From NCBI RefSeq assembly GCF_905171775.1, contig NC_053491.1:404078838-404142837 (forward strand): a stretch of DNA of 64,000 nt, written 5' to 3'. This document shows positions 34,171-47,200 of this stretch, in pieces (position 1 is the stretch's first letter; each line of letters starts with the position of its first letter). The translations under genes and the position numbers were made by a program. Under the pieces are notes generated by a model, which was not told the origin of the DNA, searched no databases, and saw nothing but the letters and a program-made list of their open reading frames with translations. The stretch is from Rana temporaria. Taxonomy: Eukaryota > Chordata > Amphibia > Anura > Ranidae.

Positions 34171-34861
34171 CTGGAAGGTGAACCTCCATCTCAGTCTCAA
34201 GTCTTTTTGCAGACAGATTCTAACAGATTTTCTTCTAAGATTGCTCTGTATTTGGCTCCATCCATCTTCCCATCAACTCTGACCAGCTTCCCTGTCTCTG
34301 CGGAAGAAAAAGCATACCCACAACATGATGCTGCCACCACCATGTTTCACGGATAATGTGCAGTGTTAATTATTCGCCACACATTTGGCCAAAAAAGTTA
34401 AATTTTGGTCTCATCTGACCATAGCACCTTCTTCCACATGTTTGTTGTGTTCCCCACATGGCTTCTTGCAAACTGCAAATGGGACTTCTTATGGTTTTCT
34501 TTCAACAATGTCTTTCTTCTTGCCACTCTTCCATAAAGACCAGATTTGTGGAGTGCACGACTAATAGTTGTCCTGTGAACAGATTCCCCCACCTGAGCTG
34601 TGGATCTCTGCAACTCCTTCAGAGTTACCATGGGCCTCTTGGCTGCTTATCTGATTAATGCTCTCCTTGCCCGGCCTGTCAGTTTAGGTGGACAGCCATG
34701 TGTTGGTAGGTTTTCAACTGTGCCATACTCTTTCCATTTTCAGATGATGGATTTAACAGTGCTCTGTGAGACTTTGGGATATTTTTTTTTAGAACCTAAC
34801 CCTGCTTTAAACTTCTCCACAACGTTATCCTGACCTGTCGCATGTGTTCCTTGGCCTTAAT
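34171..34861 (-). pseudogene. Tc1 transposase remnant
   Basis: The longest open part (34398-34631) holds the second half of the DNA-binding region and reaches WSDETKI. This is the block with the first catalytic aspartate of the DD34E family. The likely start codon at 34859-34861 is ATT instead of ATG, and its frame differs from that of the open part, so at least one frameshift lies between. Further stops follow downstream. The C-terminal catalytic region is missing. Confidence 0.9.
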
Positions 34862-35249
34862 GATGATATATGTTCATTAAGGTTCTCTAACAAACCTGTG
34901 AGGGCTTCACAGAACAGCTAAATTATTACTGAGATTAAATTGCACACAGGTGGACTCTATTTACTAATTAGGTAACTTCTGAAGGCAATTGGTTCCACTA
35001 GATTTTAGTTAGGGGTATTAGAGTAAAGGGGACTGAATACAAATGCACGCCACACTTTTTTATATATTTTTTTGTAAAACAAATTGAAAACCATTTATCA
35101 TATTCTTCCCACTTCACAATTATGTGCAACTTTGTGTTGGTCTATCACATAAAATCCCAATAAAATACATTTACGTTTTTGGTTGTAACATGACAAATTG
35201 TAGAAAATTTCAAGGGGTATTAATTGCTGTACTTTTTCAAGGCACTGTA
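34171..35249 (-). mobile_element. Tc1-like transposon, 3-prime truncated
   Basis: The right end at 35247 closes CAAGGCACTG next to a TA. This is the outer terminus of a long inverted repeat of the type seen in vertebrate Tc1 elements. The transposase is read on the minus strand. The copy stops near 34171, inside the transposase, so the last part of the gene and the other terminus are lost. It cannot move on its own. Confidence 0.9.
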
Positions 35250-36745
35250 CACAACAAATCACTCCCCAGAGATAACTTGTACAGTAACTGCAAAGTTCCC
35301 AGTTTTTTTATATTACATTTCTTTATTTTCTATTAATGAACTTTTATACTATTAAAAAAGAAGACATTTCTTAAGACAAAAAGTTAACTTTCTAATACTA
35401 AGAAAGTTTGTTTCCAAACAGTCTTGTCAGCTTCTATAACATTCCACCGTGGATCAACAATACAGCATCTCAGGTCTTAGTCATAAGAAGATAAGTTCAT
35501 TAGATAAAATTGGTGTAACGCCCCTCATTTCCAACGTAATTCATTCTAACAGCTAAGTTCTCTGCACGGCCCCTGAGGTTACCATTCCCACCCAATCGTC
35601 CAAGGAGGACGAGGCACATAACTTTTACTGCTGTGATGAAACCCTGTTTCAATCAGTACTCAATTCGTATGCAATCTGCTGCACATTCCCTACCGTGTAA
35701 ACAGCTTAGCAAGCTTTCTCTTTTTTACGTAAGCTTACTAAAATGGTCCCATTAAACAGTGCTCTTATCTGGCCTCATTAAGCTCATCCCTTCTATTTGC
35801 AAAGATTAAAATACACTAATGCACTGTCTTGAACGGGAGTTGTGCTGATCCATCGAAACGGAAAAGATTAAACTTGGTATTTATTTCAGCGTTGCTTACA
35901 TCTTCTTGACTGAACATGACGATCCTGATATTGAACCTTCCTAGAGGTTAAAGCAGCCTAATGTATGCATGGCATTAAACGGGACAATTATATATGAAGG
36001 AAACAGAGGATTCACTTTAATTAGCCAGCTCGCACTGAATGTCATTTTCTCAATCTTGAGGAGGGACTGGGGGCTTGTAAACTTTACAGCGTTATTGTCA
36101 TGTTTCAGCTGTTTCGCACTTTATGGAAAATTCAGGGAAGTAATTTTATGAGAAGGTGGGGGTGATGCCTTGTTGAGATTCCAACAGATGTTAAGGGTGG
36201 GCACTATATAAAGTCATGCTTTATAATGAACAGAATCTTCAGATGTGGTACAGATAATGTCATAAGGCTAGACACGGCACAAGATCTACATGTCAAGGAA
36301 AACATACTGGCTTTGCTCTAATGTATGTTTATAGATGTGCCTTTTTTCTGCAGCTTTACATATTTTAGATGTAATATATTATTTAACAGGATAACAAAAT
36401 ATGTTGTATTTTGTGTATTATAATACATCTTGCTCTATAATCTTGGCTGCTGAGAAGGATATGCATAAAACATCCCATAATAACAGTAGTCTTATTCGAA
36501 TAATGATACAGAAACAAATTCAACTTGGTAAATGGCAAAACCACAGCTTCATTCAAGATCAACCCAACCTAAATAAACATTGAAAATATCCCATCCCATC
36601 TAGTAACAGGTATGCAGTGAGCATGTGAACTGTTTTCTAATACCTTAAATGCTTTTGCTTTTCACCAGTGCTGGATAAGTATAAACAGGCCATAATCCTA
36701 GCTGAAAGTGTATGTATTGCCAAAATTTTTATTTATTTATGTTTA
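35250..36745. other. Low-repeat block, strongest candidate conserved non-coding DNA
   Basis: Bases 35420-36160 contain no recognised repeat or simple sequence. They have a mixed composition with several TTAAT, CATTAAA and TTTATGGAAAA words. The texture is like a vertebrate developmental enhancer. No open frame in it is exon-like. Conservation has not been tested. Confidence 0.35.
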
Positions 36746-37625
36746 CCATATTTATCGGCGTATAACATGCACAGGCGTATAACACGCACCCCAATTTTAA
36801 GAGGGGAGTTTAAGGAAAAAATGTTTTCACAGCCCCCTCCCCAGTACACAGCCCCCAATCCATTATACATCCCCCATCCATCATACAGCCCCCCTCCCCA
36901 GTATACAGCCCCTGTCCATTACACATCCCCTCCATCCAGTACACAGCCCCTCATCCAGTACACAGCCCCCCATCCAGTACACATCCCCCTATCCAGTACA
37001 CAGCCTCCCATCCATTATCCATCCCCCCATCCATTATACACCCCTCCATCCATTATACAGCCCCCCCTTCCCAGTATACAGCCCTCATCCATTATACATT
37101 CCCTCATCCAGTACACAGCCCCACTGCACTCCCAGGAGACCCCCAGTCTCCTGGGACAGTGCTGCCAGCATTCTCTACAGTTAAGTAAAATCACTGTCAG
37201 CCTCTTCCACAATGCTCCTCCTGTGTCACTCTTTTGCACACTGAAACTTCCATATACCTCAATAGCTCAGTTTTTTTCACTAATCTGGTCACATGACTGC
37301 TCTCCTCTGATGTTACACAGATAGTCATGTGACTGCTCTCCTCTTCAAATCAAAGCTACACTCAGAAAAAGGAGGAGAGCAGCCAGAAAAAACGGAGCTA
37401 TAAAGATATTTACAAGCTTTGTTTTACACTGACACAGGAGGAGCGGTGTAGAAGGTGCTGGCAAGTGATTTTTTTTCAACTTCAGACTATGCAGGAAGCG
37501 TTGTTTCAGGGCGAGGGGAGGCGGGATGGCCGCCTGACCCCCCCCCACCCCCCCAATGGGTGGCTCCTGGGGCAGACCGCCCAATCCCTGCCCCCTATTG
37601 GTAAAACATGATATCAGCGTATAAC
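36746..37625 (+). mobile_element. TA-flanked repeat with CCATATTTATCGGCG terminus, degraded
   Basis: It begins TACCATATTTATCGGCGTATA, matching the terminus of the element at 51341. A similar word, ATATCAGCGTATAACATGC, recurs near 37611 in the same rather than the inverse orientation. The complementary right end is therefore missing or not recognised. A C-rich minisatellite occupies 36828-37128. Confidence 0.6.
36828..37128. repeat. C-rich minisatellite
   Basis: Irregular tandem units of 15-19 bp built on CCATCCAGTACACAGCCCC. The 218-residue open frame through it owes its proline/tyrosine-rich run to the repeat. Confidence 0.92.
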
Positions 37626-37779
37626 ATGCAGGCACTGTTTACCCTCGGTAATTTAAAGTAGGGAAGGCTTAAAAACCCTGCCAGATCATTTTTTGCTGTC
37701 TGTATAACAGCCTTCACTGCATCCAAAATATACAACAAGCAAGTTAAAGGAAATCTCCCAAAGTCAGGATTTTCCCACC

Positions 37780-38096
37780 TTAGGCCAGTCACACACGTAG
37801 TGAATTACTTTCCTGCAACTACAGGTTACAGGAAATTAATTTGCTTGATTCCCCGATCAACACAGACAGTGTTGATATGGGAGTTCCTCCTTCAGGGTCA
37901 TTGTCTTCTCCTGGCGGGTGAAAACAGTGATTATATAGCAGCCACTAGCGATAATCTCAAGAGAATCTGGCAGGCTGGTTGTACTCAAATTGATTGAGCG
38001 ATCAATTTGGTACATTCAGCCTGCCCATTAACAGTTCGAATCTTGGCCGATTTAGCCAGAACCAGACAGAATTTGGACCATGTATGGTCAGCCTTA
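37780..38096. mobile_element. MITE, family I, copy 2
   Basis: In reverse orientation it matches the element at 6546-6822, including CAATTTGGTACATTCAGCC versus its complement, and CAACACAGACAGTGTTGAT. The ends TTAGGCCAGTC and GGTCAGCCTTA are complementary. Confidence 0.72.
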
Positions 38097-40515
38097 GTGT
38101 GTTGTACCCAGAACAGGTTGGAACAACTCCAAAAATTTAGGATTTTCACTACTTTTTTTTATTATTAACAATGGCCGTCAATACAATTAGAGGGGAACAT
38201 CTCCCCAGTGCTCACAGCAGTTAGGGTTCCCTTTCACTTGTGTTCAAAGTACCATCTTATTAGAGATAAGAACTAACCAAACGTTAGCAAATGGGCAGAG
38301 AGTACTGGTAATTGAGAGATGTCTGGCGTATTTAAAAGAACAAAAGATTGCAGGAGAGGACTTTGGACCTTTGGCCTGGGAGACAACCAGCTTAGTCTTT
38401 TTTTTTATATGCAAGTCCAAGGCCACTACTTATTTTAAAACTTCCTGGATTGTTTGGGCACTGTCTAGCCTTTGACAAAAAAATATAAATTTCAGTGGGT
38501 TTCCAAGGATGAACTGATGATGGAAAAAGCTATACAGCTAGAAGTGCACTAGTAGCCTTGGGGTGGTTTGGCAGCCTGTTTCTGTAGTCATACAACTAGT
38601 GTGCATGAGTGTTTTCTTTCATACAATTGTGTTACAGCACCCAGTATTATTTAAGGAGACTCTATTACTTCACAAAGGCTTTACAAGCTCACCCTTGACC
38701 CATTTATGCTCACCTGACTCCTGCTCCCTAAATCTCTTTTGTTTCATTGGAGCCCTTACAGAATTCCCATCACTTCCTAGGAATGGTGGCCCATGAGAAT
38801 TCCTCCCTTGATGCAGTGCGGTCATGTGAGAGAGGGGAGGATATAATCAACTTTGTATAAGTTCTGACACTATTTGAAACAGCTCAAGCAGGGTTTGGAC
38901 TCTCAGCTCTGATAAAGAAATGGAGTAGCAGGGGAATGCAACAAAGGTGAGTGGGTCAGAGCTTTCTGAGACTAAAGAGTGCAAAGTTTAGTAGCATACT
39001 CCCATAAACTGATTTTTTTGGTTGAAATATTAACATATTCTTGCCCCTGGAAAAAATATATAAACATACAAGCACATACATATGCTTTTACACATGTTAC
39101 ACTCCTCACCAAACTCAAGTTTTGGATATTTTGTTATTCCCTTGATCACTGCGATAAAATGAAAATTTAATGCCACAATGTTCATGGACACAGTCGCTGA
39201 AATAAAGAAAAAAATAAGTATCTCTAAAAGCTGCATTTATGTCCATGTGGATTAGGCCCTACTCTGTCAATTTGCATTGTATGCAAACTCAAACAGGAAA
39301 TTAGTGTAAGAGTGTAGATGTAAGACAAAAAGTGCATACTAATCTATAAAATTACAGATGACATATTTTAAAAGAATTTGTCTGATTGCTATGGACAGTA
39401 CCATGAGTATTTTTGTGATTGTAGTAACCAATTATACTATAGGTTTTCCTTTGGCAGAGGCCTAGATAAATAGTGAAAACACTCATTGTTTATTCTTTTT
39501 TACAACATTGGAGTAAACTAGGAATCTAGCTAGTTTTTATGGTTACAGTATCAATTCTACCTTCACAGCAATCTGGCAAAATGCATTAGGCCACAGTTAG
39601 AGTGTCCTTTCCTGGCTGGCCTTATAGAGGCATTTAAGGTTTACAAGTCACACATTCTCAGCTCCAGAAAGACACATCCAAGGTTACACACACAGCACTG
39701 TGTTCATATCATAGCTGACATAAAAAAGCTAAAAGACCAGCATCCCATACAATAAATGATGACCTTGATGTGGATATTGTGAGAAATGTCTTGATTCTGC
39801 AGGTAATATAAAATATTGAGGGCCATAAAGTCAAATTCAAGAATATTTATGGCCTTTAAAGAGATTTAAATAGCAAGATGAAATTAAGATGGAAAAAAAA
39901 GGAAAAGATATTCAGTGATGCAAGGTCATGAGTTTAGGACAGATATGAGACTCAATGTGCCAAAACAACAGTGCTGCTGCTAAAAGAAAAATAGGCAAGC
40001 TGCTTGAAAAATTTCAAAGATAATGTAATGTAATGCAAATAAATGTGGCCATTTAGTGCACATAGGGGCCACTTTCTTAAAAAAATGGCTATTTAAAACC
40101 ATTGATTTCATATTAAAAAAAGTGTATTGAGGACATATACATATGTACATATTAGCACTTAGTGAAGTGTTGTGTCGGCTTTCAAGAAAATATTCTCAAA
40201 TGTAGAAACATAAATAGTGCCATGACTTAATTAGTATGATGAATGAACAGAAACAAAATATAGTGCTTACAAAATATCTATATCAAAAGGGTTGTAAAAG
40301 CACCACAAAAAAAAGTAAAATAATGGGAACAAAAAAAAGGAAAAAAAAAAGTTTTAAATAATGTGGCTTCATGCAAGCTCTTCCAATCCTTATTTGTGCA
40401 TACACCTAGGCGAAGCAGCAATTCATCACCTGTCAAAAAGTTGACTAAGAACTCACCTGAGCTGTTGGACCTTTTATTACAGAAAGACAAAAGTGCAATA
40501 CTATTTAAAGACTAA
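38097..40515. other. Intergenic, no recognised feature
   Basis: Ordinary sequence with A-rich tracts at 39880-39910 and 40305-40352. No repeat family or gene is recognised. Confidence 0.45.
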
Positions 40516-40890
40516 GGGGCAGATCCACAAAAGAATTACGCATCATTTTAAATTTCTCGCGTCGTATCTTTGTTTTGTATCTACAAAACAAGATACGACG
40601 GCATCTGGGATCGATCCGACAGGCGTACATCTTAGATGCAATTTTTCTGCGGCCGCCAGGTGGCGTTTCCGTCGAATTCCGCGTCGACTATGCAAATGAG
40701 CTATTTACGCCGATCCATGAACGTACGTCCGGCCAGCGCATTTTTTTACGTTATTTGCGTTCGGCTTTTTCCGGCGTATAGTTAAAGCTACTGTTATGAG
40801 GCGTACTCAATGTTAAGTATGGCCGTCTTTCCCGCCTCACATTTTGAATTTTTTACGTCGTTTGCCTAAGTCGTTCGCGAATAGTGATTT
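40516..40890. mobile_element. Foldback MITE of the GGATTCAG group, right-truncated
   Basis: It begins GGGGCAGATCCACAAAAGAA and continues with the CpG-rich TACGACG, CGTACGTCC and CGTTCGCGAA words of the elements at 2988 and 60472. No complementary right end is found, so the copy is truncated near 40890. Confidence 0.7.
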
Positions 40891-42003
40891 GAAAGTACAA
40901 ATTGCAGTTTACACAGGAGAAAAGTAAGATCAGTTGGACTGTCTTTTGATATAAACCAAAATATAACAAGAAAAACAGCATACATGTTTCTTTAGCCATA
41001 AACTTCAGCATGGAGACTCTCTAGCTTGCCATTTGGTCACACTAAGCTAGAGACTCCATTTTGTAGAGTGGAAAAGGAGAATAGCAGCTGTAATGAGAAG
41101 AGGGGATGTTGGGGGTGAAAAGGGGAGAATAACAAAATAAAAAAAAGGGAGGGAGGGGGTTCTTGGTGTATATAGGCATACAATGATTTGACCATATTCC
41201 CGATATCAGTCCGTAGTCTTAAAATGGGACCAACAGGACCACGGAACTGTAAACTTGTGTTGGGATACGTGTGGATAGCCAGTGGGTTGGGATACAGAGG
41301 CCTGCTGCATTTACCATATGCATTGCAAGAGATATATGATAATCCTACTTGGGGATGGAAGTGTGGTATAGTAAGTATTGGGCTGGGGAGAAATCTAGAG
41401 AGTATGATGTTACCTGGGATATGATGTCATGTATAGATCTTCAGTATGGTTGCAAAAGCTCACAGCTCCACCAAATGTGTAGCATGGTTTCTTTTTCGTG
41501 ACCACATCTAGGTTCACTTTTTTATAATTTTTTTCTTTGAAATTTAAGATTCCCTGTGCACCAATATACCATTAATGTACCTATGTTGCAGAAAAGAAAA
41601 AGCTATCTTTATATTCTATGACAGAACTTACCTCAGCCTCCAGTTTTCGAAAGAAAACTCAATTTCTTCCTGCTACCCACCCTGGTATTTGGTGTTTGGG
41701 ATGGGAAAACTGTTAGTAAACCAAGGAAGCAGTTCAGAAGCTGACCTCACTAACACACATCCTGCACCTGCCCTCCCCCACCAGGAGATTGCTCCCACCC
41801 ACCTCTGTAGTTGTCATGCTTCTCCAATGCAGGCAATGTCATTGAGCACAGTTATCACTAAATACACAGCCATCAATTGTTTTTTACCTTCCTCTTGCAC
41901 AGATTGTTCATTTGGCAGAGTGTGCACAAGCTGAGCGATCACATAAAAGCCTATGTGGAGCAGAGCTGTAGCATTGAAAACAGAAGTGTGTCCCTGAACG
42001 TCT
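40891..42003. other. Intergenic with one small hairpin
   Basis: A stem at 41012-41058 pairs GGAGACTCTCTAGCTT with TAAGCTAGAGACTCC. Nothing else is recognised. Confidence 0.45.
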
Positions 42004-42190
42004 TAAGGTGCACCATACACTATACAATATGATTGTACAATCTCTTTTAGATCTACCATCAACAATGTGATGCAGGGGCCTGCCTAATTGGATACAGAGT
42101 GATTAGATAGATAGGTGTTTCCTCCTATTCTATCGTTTTGGTAAATCTAAAGGTCAAAGGTGAAAATCAAAAGCTTCTGTTATATGAAGG
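42004..42190. repeat. Probable partial MITE
   Basis: It begins TAAGGTGCACCATACACTAT, a plausible MITE terminus, with CAATATGATTGTACAATC palindromic words. The right end is not identified. Confidence 0.35.
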
Positions 42191-42259
42191 TACAACATTT
42201 AGAAACTCACAGGCACATTTAAGTATTCAGGCATCAGGGGTAAAGCTGTCCACATAGAC

Positions 42260-42418
42260 CAGGGATATGCAATTAGCGGACCTCCAGCTGTTGCAAAACT
42301 ACAAGTCCCATCATGCCTCTGCCTCTGGGTGTCATGCTTGTGGCTGTCAGAGTCTTGCTATGCCTCATGGGACTTGTAGTTCTGCAACAGCTGGAGGTCC
42401 GCTAATTGCATATCCCTG
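42260..42418. mobile_element. hAT-type MITE, 159 bp, nearly perfect foldback
   Basis: The termini CAGGGATATGCAATTAGCGG and its complement are followed by further paired sequence, so arms of about 60 bp pair almost completely. ACATAGAC lies at 42252-42259 and at 42419-42426, an exact 8-bp duplication. This is characteristic of hAT. It is related to the element at 14249. Confidence 0.96.
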
Positions 42419-42426
42419 ACATAGAC

Positions 42427-43639
42427 CATCCTCCGCACCGCCATTGATGTCGTCCATTCCACACTGCGGTTCAAGATCGCTCTACTGCAGAGTCTTCCCA
42501 GTCACGATTGCAGACCGCTTTACACCGGATCCCTGCATACTGTACTTAAATGTTTCCCTTTAATCATCAAATCTGTGAGTTGCTAAATGTTGTAAATTCA
42601 TTAAATGTAACCATATTGCTACGCTTAGAGGGGCACCTCTCTTCTTCTCTTTTATACTCTGTAGCTCCAGCATAATCTCATAAGATTTTGGAAATGCTGA
42701 CAACCATGTATGCTACACCCTAACAATGGTAGTTGAAATATGGTTACTATAGGTTACAAAGTGTTATATCATTGACATCCAAGGAATGTTTCTATTCAGA
42801 TGTGAATGTCTGTATTTGTCAACCTCATCAGTTTTAACTGAAAGGCACCTGAGTCAGTATATACAAATACAACCATTGTTTGTATCTGTATTTTTTCCCA
42901 CTGGCTGAACTTACATGACCTGAACCACTCTCCATCTGTGCTGGGTTTAGCTTTGTCCTAAATTAAGTGAAATTCATTTTTCTGTAATGGGAGGGGGGGT
43001 AATACCAGCGCACCGTGTTAAAGGTTAATACAAAGAGGGAATTCCAAAAGCTCAACATAAACGGAGGGAGATTGTAAAGGTCGTTAGACATCAAGCAGGT
43101 TGTACAGCGGGTGAAAAAAGAGCAGTAAGTTTGGGTCAAGCTGATTTTATTAAGGACGCACACGCACAGGACCAATGCACAGGCTCAAACCTCATACCGT
43201 GATGCTTTACTCATACAAAAGTATTACTGGCATTATATGCCACACAGCAAAAACCCATTAAAAAAACGGCATCTAGCTGCCTTTCAGCACATTTTTGTGC
43301 ATTAAGCGGCGATTTTCTTTGATTGCGTGGAATAGGATTGGAGTCACCTGTGAGTTTTCACAATATATGCCTACACTGAAACTTTCTAGACAACTTTGTA
43401 TAGATTTCAATTAATGCACCACCTCTCTAGTTCTTTAAAGGTCAGCTTGAAGTTCTCTGACTTCTAAATTGTACATTGATTTGTCCAATTCAGGTTAAAG
43501 GGTGAATAGCATAAAAACATACTGTAGTACTGTTGATAGAGGTTCTACAAGGGCATGCACAATTGTTTCCCTACCAGACTAGAATATCATATATTTTATT
43601 TACAGTAGGAAATGTCCAAATGGGTAGTTCACCATCTTC
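42427..43639. other. Intergenic, nothing recognised
   Basis: No repeat family or gene recognised. Confidence 0.45.
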
Positions 43640-43801
43640 AAGGGCCCATTTACATGTTTACGTTGTGGTAAGGCACGCTACATGTATTGATGTGCCGTTG
43701 TCATAACATACATTTTTGCACCCCAGTATACTAAGGTAAGACACCTGCATTGCAGAGTACCACAACGCAGGAAACACACCATAAAATGTAAATGGACCCT
43801 T
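43640..43801. mobile_element. Short MITE with AGGGCCCATTTACAT termini
   Basis: The left end AAGGGCCCATTTACAT and the right end ATGTAAATGGACCCTT are complementary. The interior has GTTGTGGTA and TACCACAAC inverted words. No clear target duplication. Confidence 0.72.
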
Positions 43802-43956
43802 ATTTTTTCTTAGCTGCAGGTGAACATTAATTCCAGGTATGTCAATTTAATTACATTTTTAAATATTTAAGAACATATAGAAACAGAAAAGTGACGACAG
43901 AAAAAAACACCAAGTGGTCCATTGACTGCCTTTCTTTTTTTTTTTTTTTTAAATTG

Positions 43957-43962
43957 TTTATT
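43957..43962 (-). promoter_or_regulatory. L1 polyadenylation signal
   Basis: AATAAA on the minus strand, 6 bp before the poly(A) tract at 43935-43950. Confidence 0.75.
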
Positions 43963-44265
43963 TATGAAAGATTTTCAAAAACAAAATACAGCATCTGACA
44001 ATAAGATACATAAGGTCAACAATTAGACATATACTGCCAATCACATCTGAAACAAATCAGTGTAAACATCTAGGCATACGCTAAATCACAGAAGACCGGT
44101 ATACCATAAAGACACATGAACTAACCGTGATCCATTGCAAACAGAACCTGTAATGATTAGCCAGTTCTGTACTCAAAATAATAAAGCAAAGGCATGGATA
44201 TTATAGAAACATAAACAAATGAATGGGTGTACAAACAAACACATACAACGAAAGCACCATGAGAA

Positions 44266-47200
44266 TCAAGTAACATAAAGATTTGCGGGTATAGAGTCTG
44301 ACGAAAAATCAGAATCGTCCCATAGGGACCATATCTTATCAAAAAGAGGTAAAGTGTCCTCCACCTTAGCTGTCAAATGTTCCATTTTACGTGTGTCAGC
44401 TATAATCGATATGACTTGATGGAGGGTGGGGGGTGAAGTGGAAAGCCATAATCTAGGGATGGCTCTCTTGGCAGCTAGGAGAACAAAGGACATAAGTTTC
44501 TGTGACGGTTTAGGTAGATCTGTGATAGGTAAACCCAAGAGGAAGTGTATAGGCGTCAAGGGCACAGGATGAGACAATAATTTCTGTAAAAGCTCCTGTA
44601 TCTGTGTCCAGAAAGGGCTGATGAGGGGGCATTCCCAAAAAATATGAAAAGGGGAACCCACAGACTCCTGACATCTCCAACAAAGATTAGAAACGGCAGG
44701 GTCTCGAGCATGCAACAGGTCTGGGGTCCTATACCAAAACATCAGAATCTTAAAGGCTGTCTCCTTCTGTACCACACAGCGTGAAATCTTGTATGTACTC
44801 GCCCAGATTTTCCCCCAATCCAGCAAAGAGATCGGACGTCGCAAAATAGTGGACCACTTGGTCATATACTTATGCAAAGCATCTGTCATAGGGGGAAACT
44901 CTTGCAGAATCTTGTATATGGATGAGATCTGTTTTGGCTCATAGGGACCTGCCACACAAAGGAGCTCAAAATCTGTGGGTCTTTCCAGCGTGAGTGAGGG
45001 GAATGAAGAGAGGAAGAAGTGTTGAAATTGTAGATGAGAATATTGAAGGGAGGATGGGAGATCTAGCTTCGCTTTGAGTTCCGGGAATGGCAAAAAGACG
45101 CGTGTAACAGGATGGACCAGATGTCGCAGCTGAAAGACCCCCGCCTGGGTCCAAGGATACATCCTCTCAAATGATAAACTGTCAGGGATATCTGGGTTGA
45201 AGAGGACGTTCATTAGAGGGGAGTATCTGGAGGAGAGGGAGAACCGCTCCACACATCTCCTCCAGATAGTCAGGGTAAACAACATTGGGGCAAGACACAG
45301 AGATCTCAGTTGGGGCATAAATTTAGCCGAAGAAGGCCATAGCATGTAACAGGGATGTACCGGGGCAGTAACCCCCATCTCAATCTCCGCCCACCTTGAA
45401 GAAGCTTTTCTAGAGATCCAAGAGATCAAGACTCGAAGGTGGGATGCAAAGTAATACTTAATAACGTCTGGAGCTGCCAGGCCTCCTCTGTGTTTGGGGG
45501 CATAAACAACAGATTGCGCAATCCTATGGGAAGAATCATTCCAAATAAATTTGAGGCAGCGCCTCTGGATAAGTTTCAGCTGCGACATCGGGACCGCCAC
45601 AGGTAGAGTCTCGAAAAGGAATAACAGTTTAGGGAGTATTGACATCTTAAGAACGTTGATCCGGCCTAAGAGAGAGAGTGGGAGAGAGGTCCACATATTC
45701 AAAAGACGTGTTATCTCTGTAAACATGGGGGGGAAATTGGCTTGGTATAAGGAGGAATAAGAGGGAGTGATATGCACACCCAGATATTTCAGCGAGGAGG
45801 AGCGCCAATGATATTTAAACTGTCCTTGGAGAGTTTGAAGCACATCAGGTGGTATGTTAATTGGCAGGGCCTCGGTTTTGGACTGATTGATTTTAAAACC
45901 CGACAGATTCCCAAATATAGAGAGAGTATCATGTAACACAGGTAACGTGGCGGTAGGGTGGGTGAGTGTCAATAAAATGTCGTCAGCAAAAAGCGACAGC
46001 TTATAATCCCTCCGTCTCAGCGCAACTCCTCTTATTTCCGGGTGCAGTCGGATAGCCGCAGCCAGGGGTTCCAAACTTAAAATAAACAGCAGAGGTGACA
46101 AAGGACACCCCTGCCTGGTACCATTACTGAGGGAGAACCGCTGAGACAGGCAGGAGGATAGCTGAACTTGGGACGTGGGAGTGGAGTATATAGCACGCAG
46201 TGCTTTAACAAAGGGGCCCGAGAACCCGAATCTGTCCAGGACCGCAAACATAAAAGGCCAGCTAAGGCGGTCAAAAGCCTTCTGTGCGTCTAGACTGAGG
46301 ACAATCGCTGGCTGTTTGGTCCTGGTCAATAAGTCTATCAGGTCCACAGTCCTTCTAGTATTATCGCCAGCGTGTCTCGTGGGGACAAAACCCACCTGGT
46401 CTCTGTGTATCAAGGTCGTCAGAAGTGGGGAAAGTCGGTTAGCTAACAATTTAGTGAAAATCTTATAATCTGAGTTCAATAATGCAATGGGGCGGTAGTT
46501 ATCTGGCAATGAGGGGTCCTTACACGGTTTTGGGATCACCGTCAAAAATGCATGTAAAAAATGAGCATGGGGGATGGTGCCTTTGAGTAATGAGGAAAAC
46601 AGCGATCTAAGGTGAGGTTTCAGAATGTCCAAGAATGTTTTATAATAAGCATAGGAAAGCCCGTCCGGGCCAGGTGATTTATGGACTGGAAGAGCCTTCA
46701 CTACCTTCTCTATCTCCTCTAAAGAAACAGGGGCGTTAAGTGTCAGGATTTGGTCATTAGATAGCTTGGGTAGATCAAAGGAGGACATGAAGGCATCAAA
46801 GTCAGCCTGGGAAAATTGAGCAGGTGTGTCTTCACTTAGACAGTTATACAGCTTCTTGTAGAAGTCTCCAAAGACTTGCGTCATAGCTTTGGGACAATAT
46901 GTGGGGGTGCCGTCCGACTGCATCAAATGATCAGGGATCGAGAGAGAGGGGCGTGGTTTCAACCTGTTAACTAGCATCCTATGTGGCTTATTGGCAAATT
47001 CATAAAACTTCTGTCTGGCCCAGAGCATAGATTTAGAAATTTTATTCAAATTAAAGAATTTAATACGATTCCGTAGGGACGTCACTACTCTCAACCGTTC
47101 CACTGTGGGGGAATCAAGAAGACGAGCTTCCGCAGCAGTAAGCTGGACTAGGAGCTCATCTCTTTGCCTCAGAGAGTCTCGTTTTAGACGAGAGCTGGCG

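Noticed and set aside
36668..37324. 218-residue open frame, proline- and tyrosine-rich
   Set aside because: It runs through a C-rich minisatellite, and the amino-acid pattern repeats with the DNA unit. There is no domain and no splice context.
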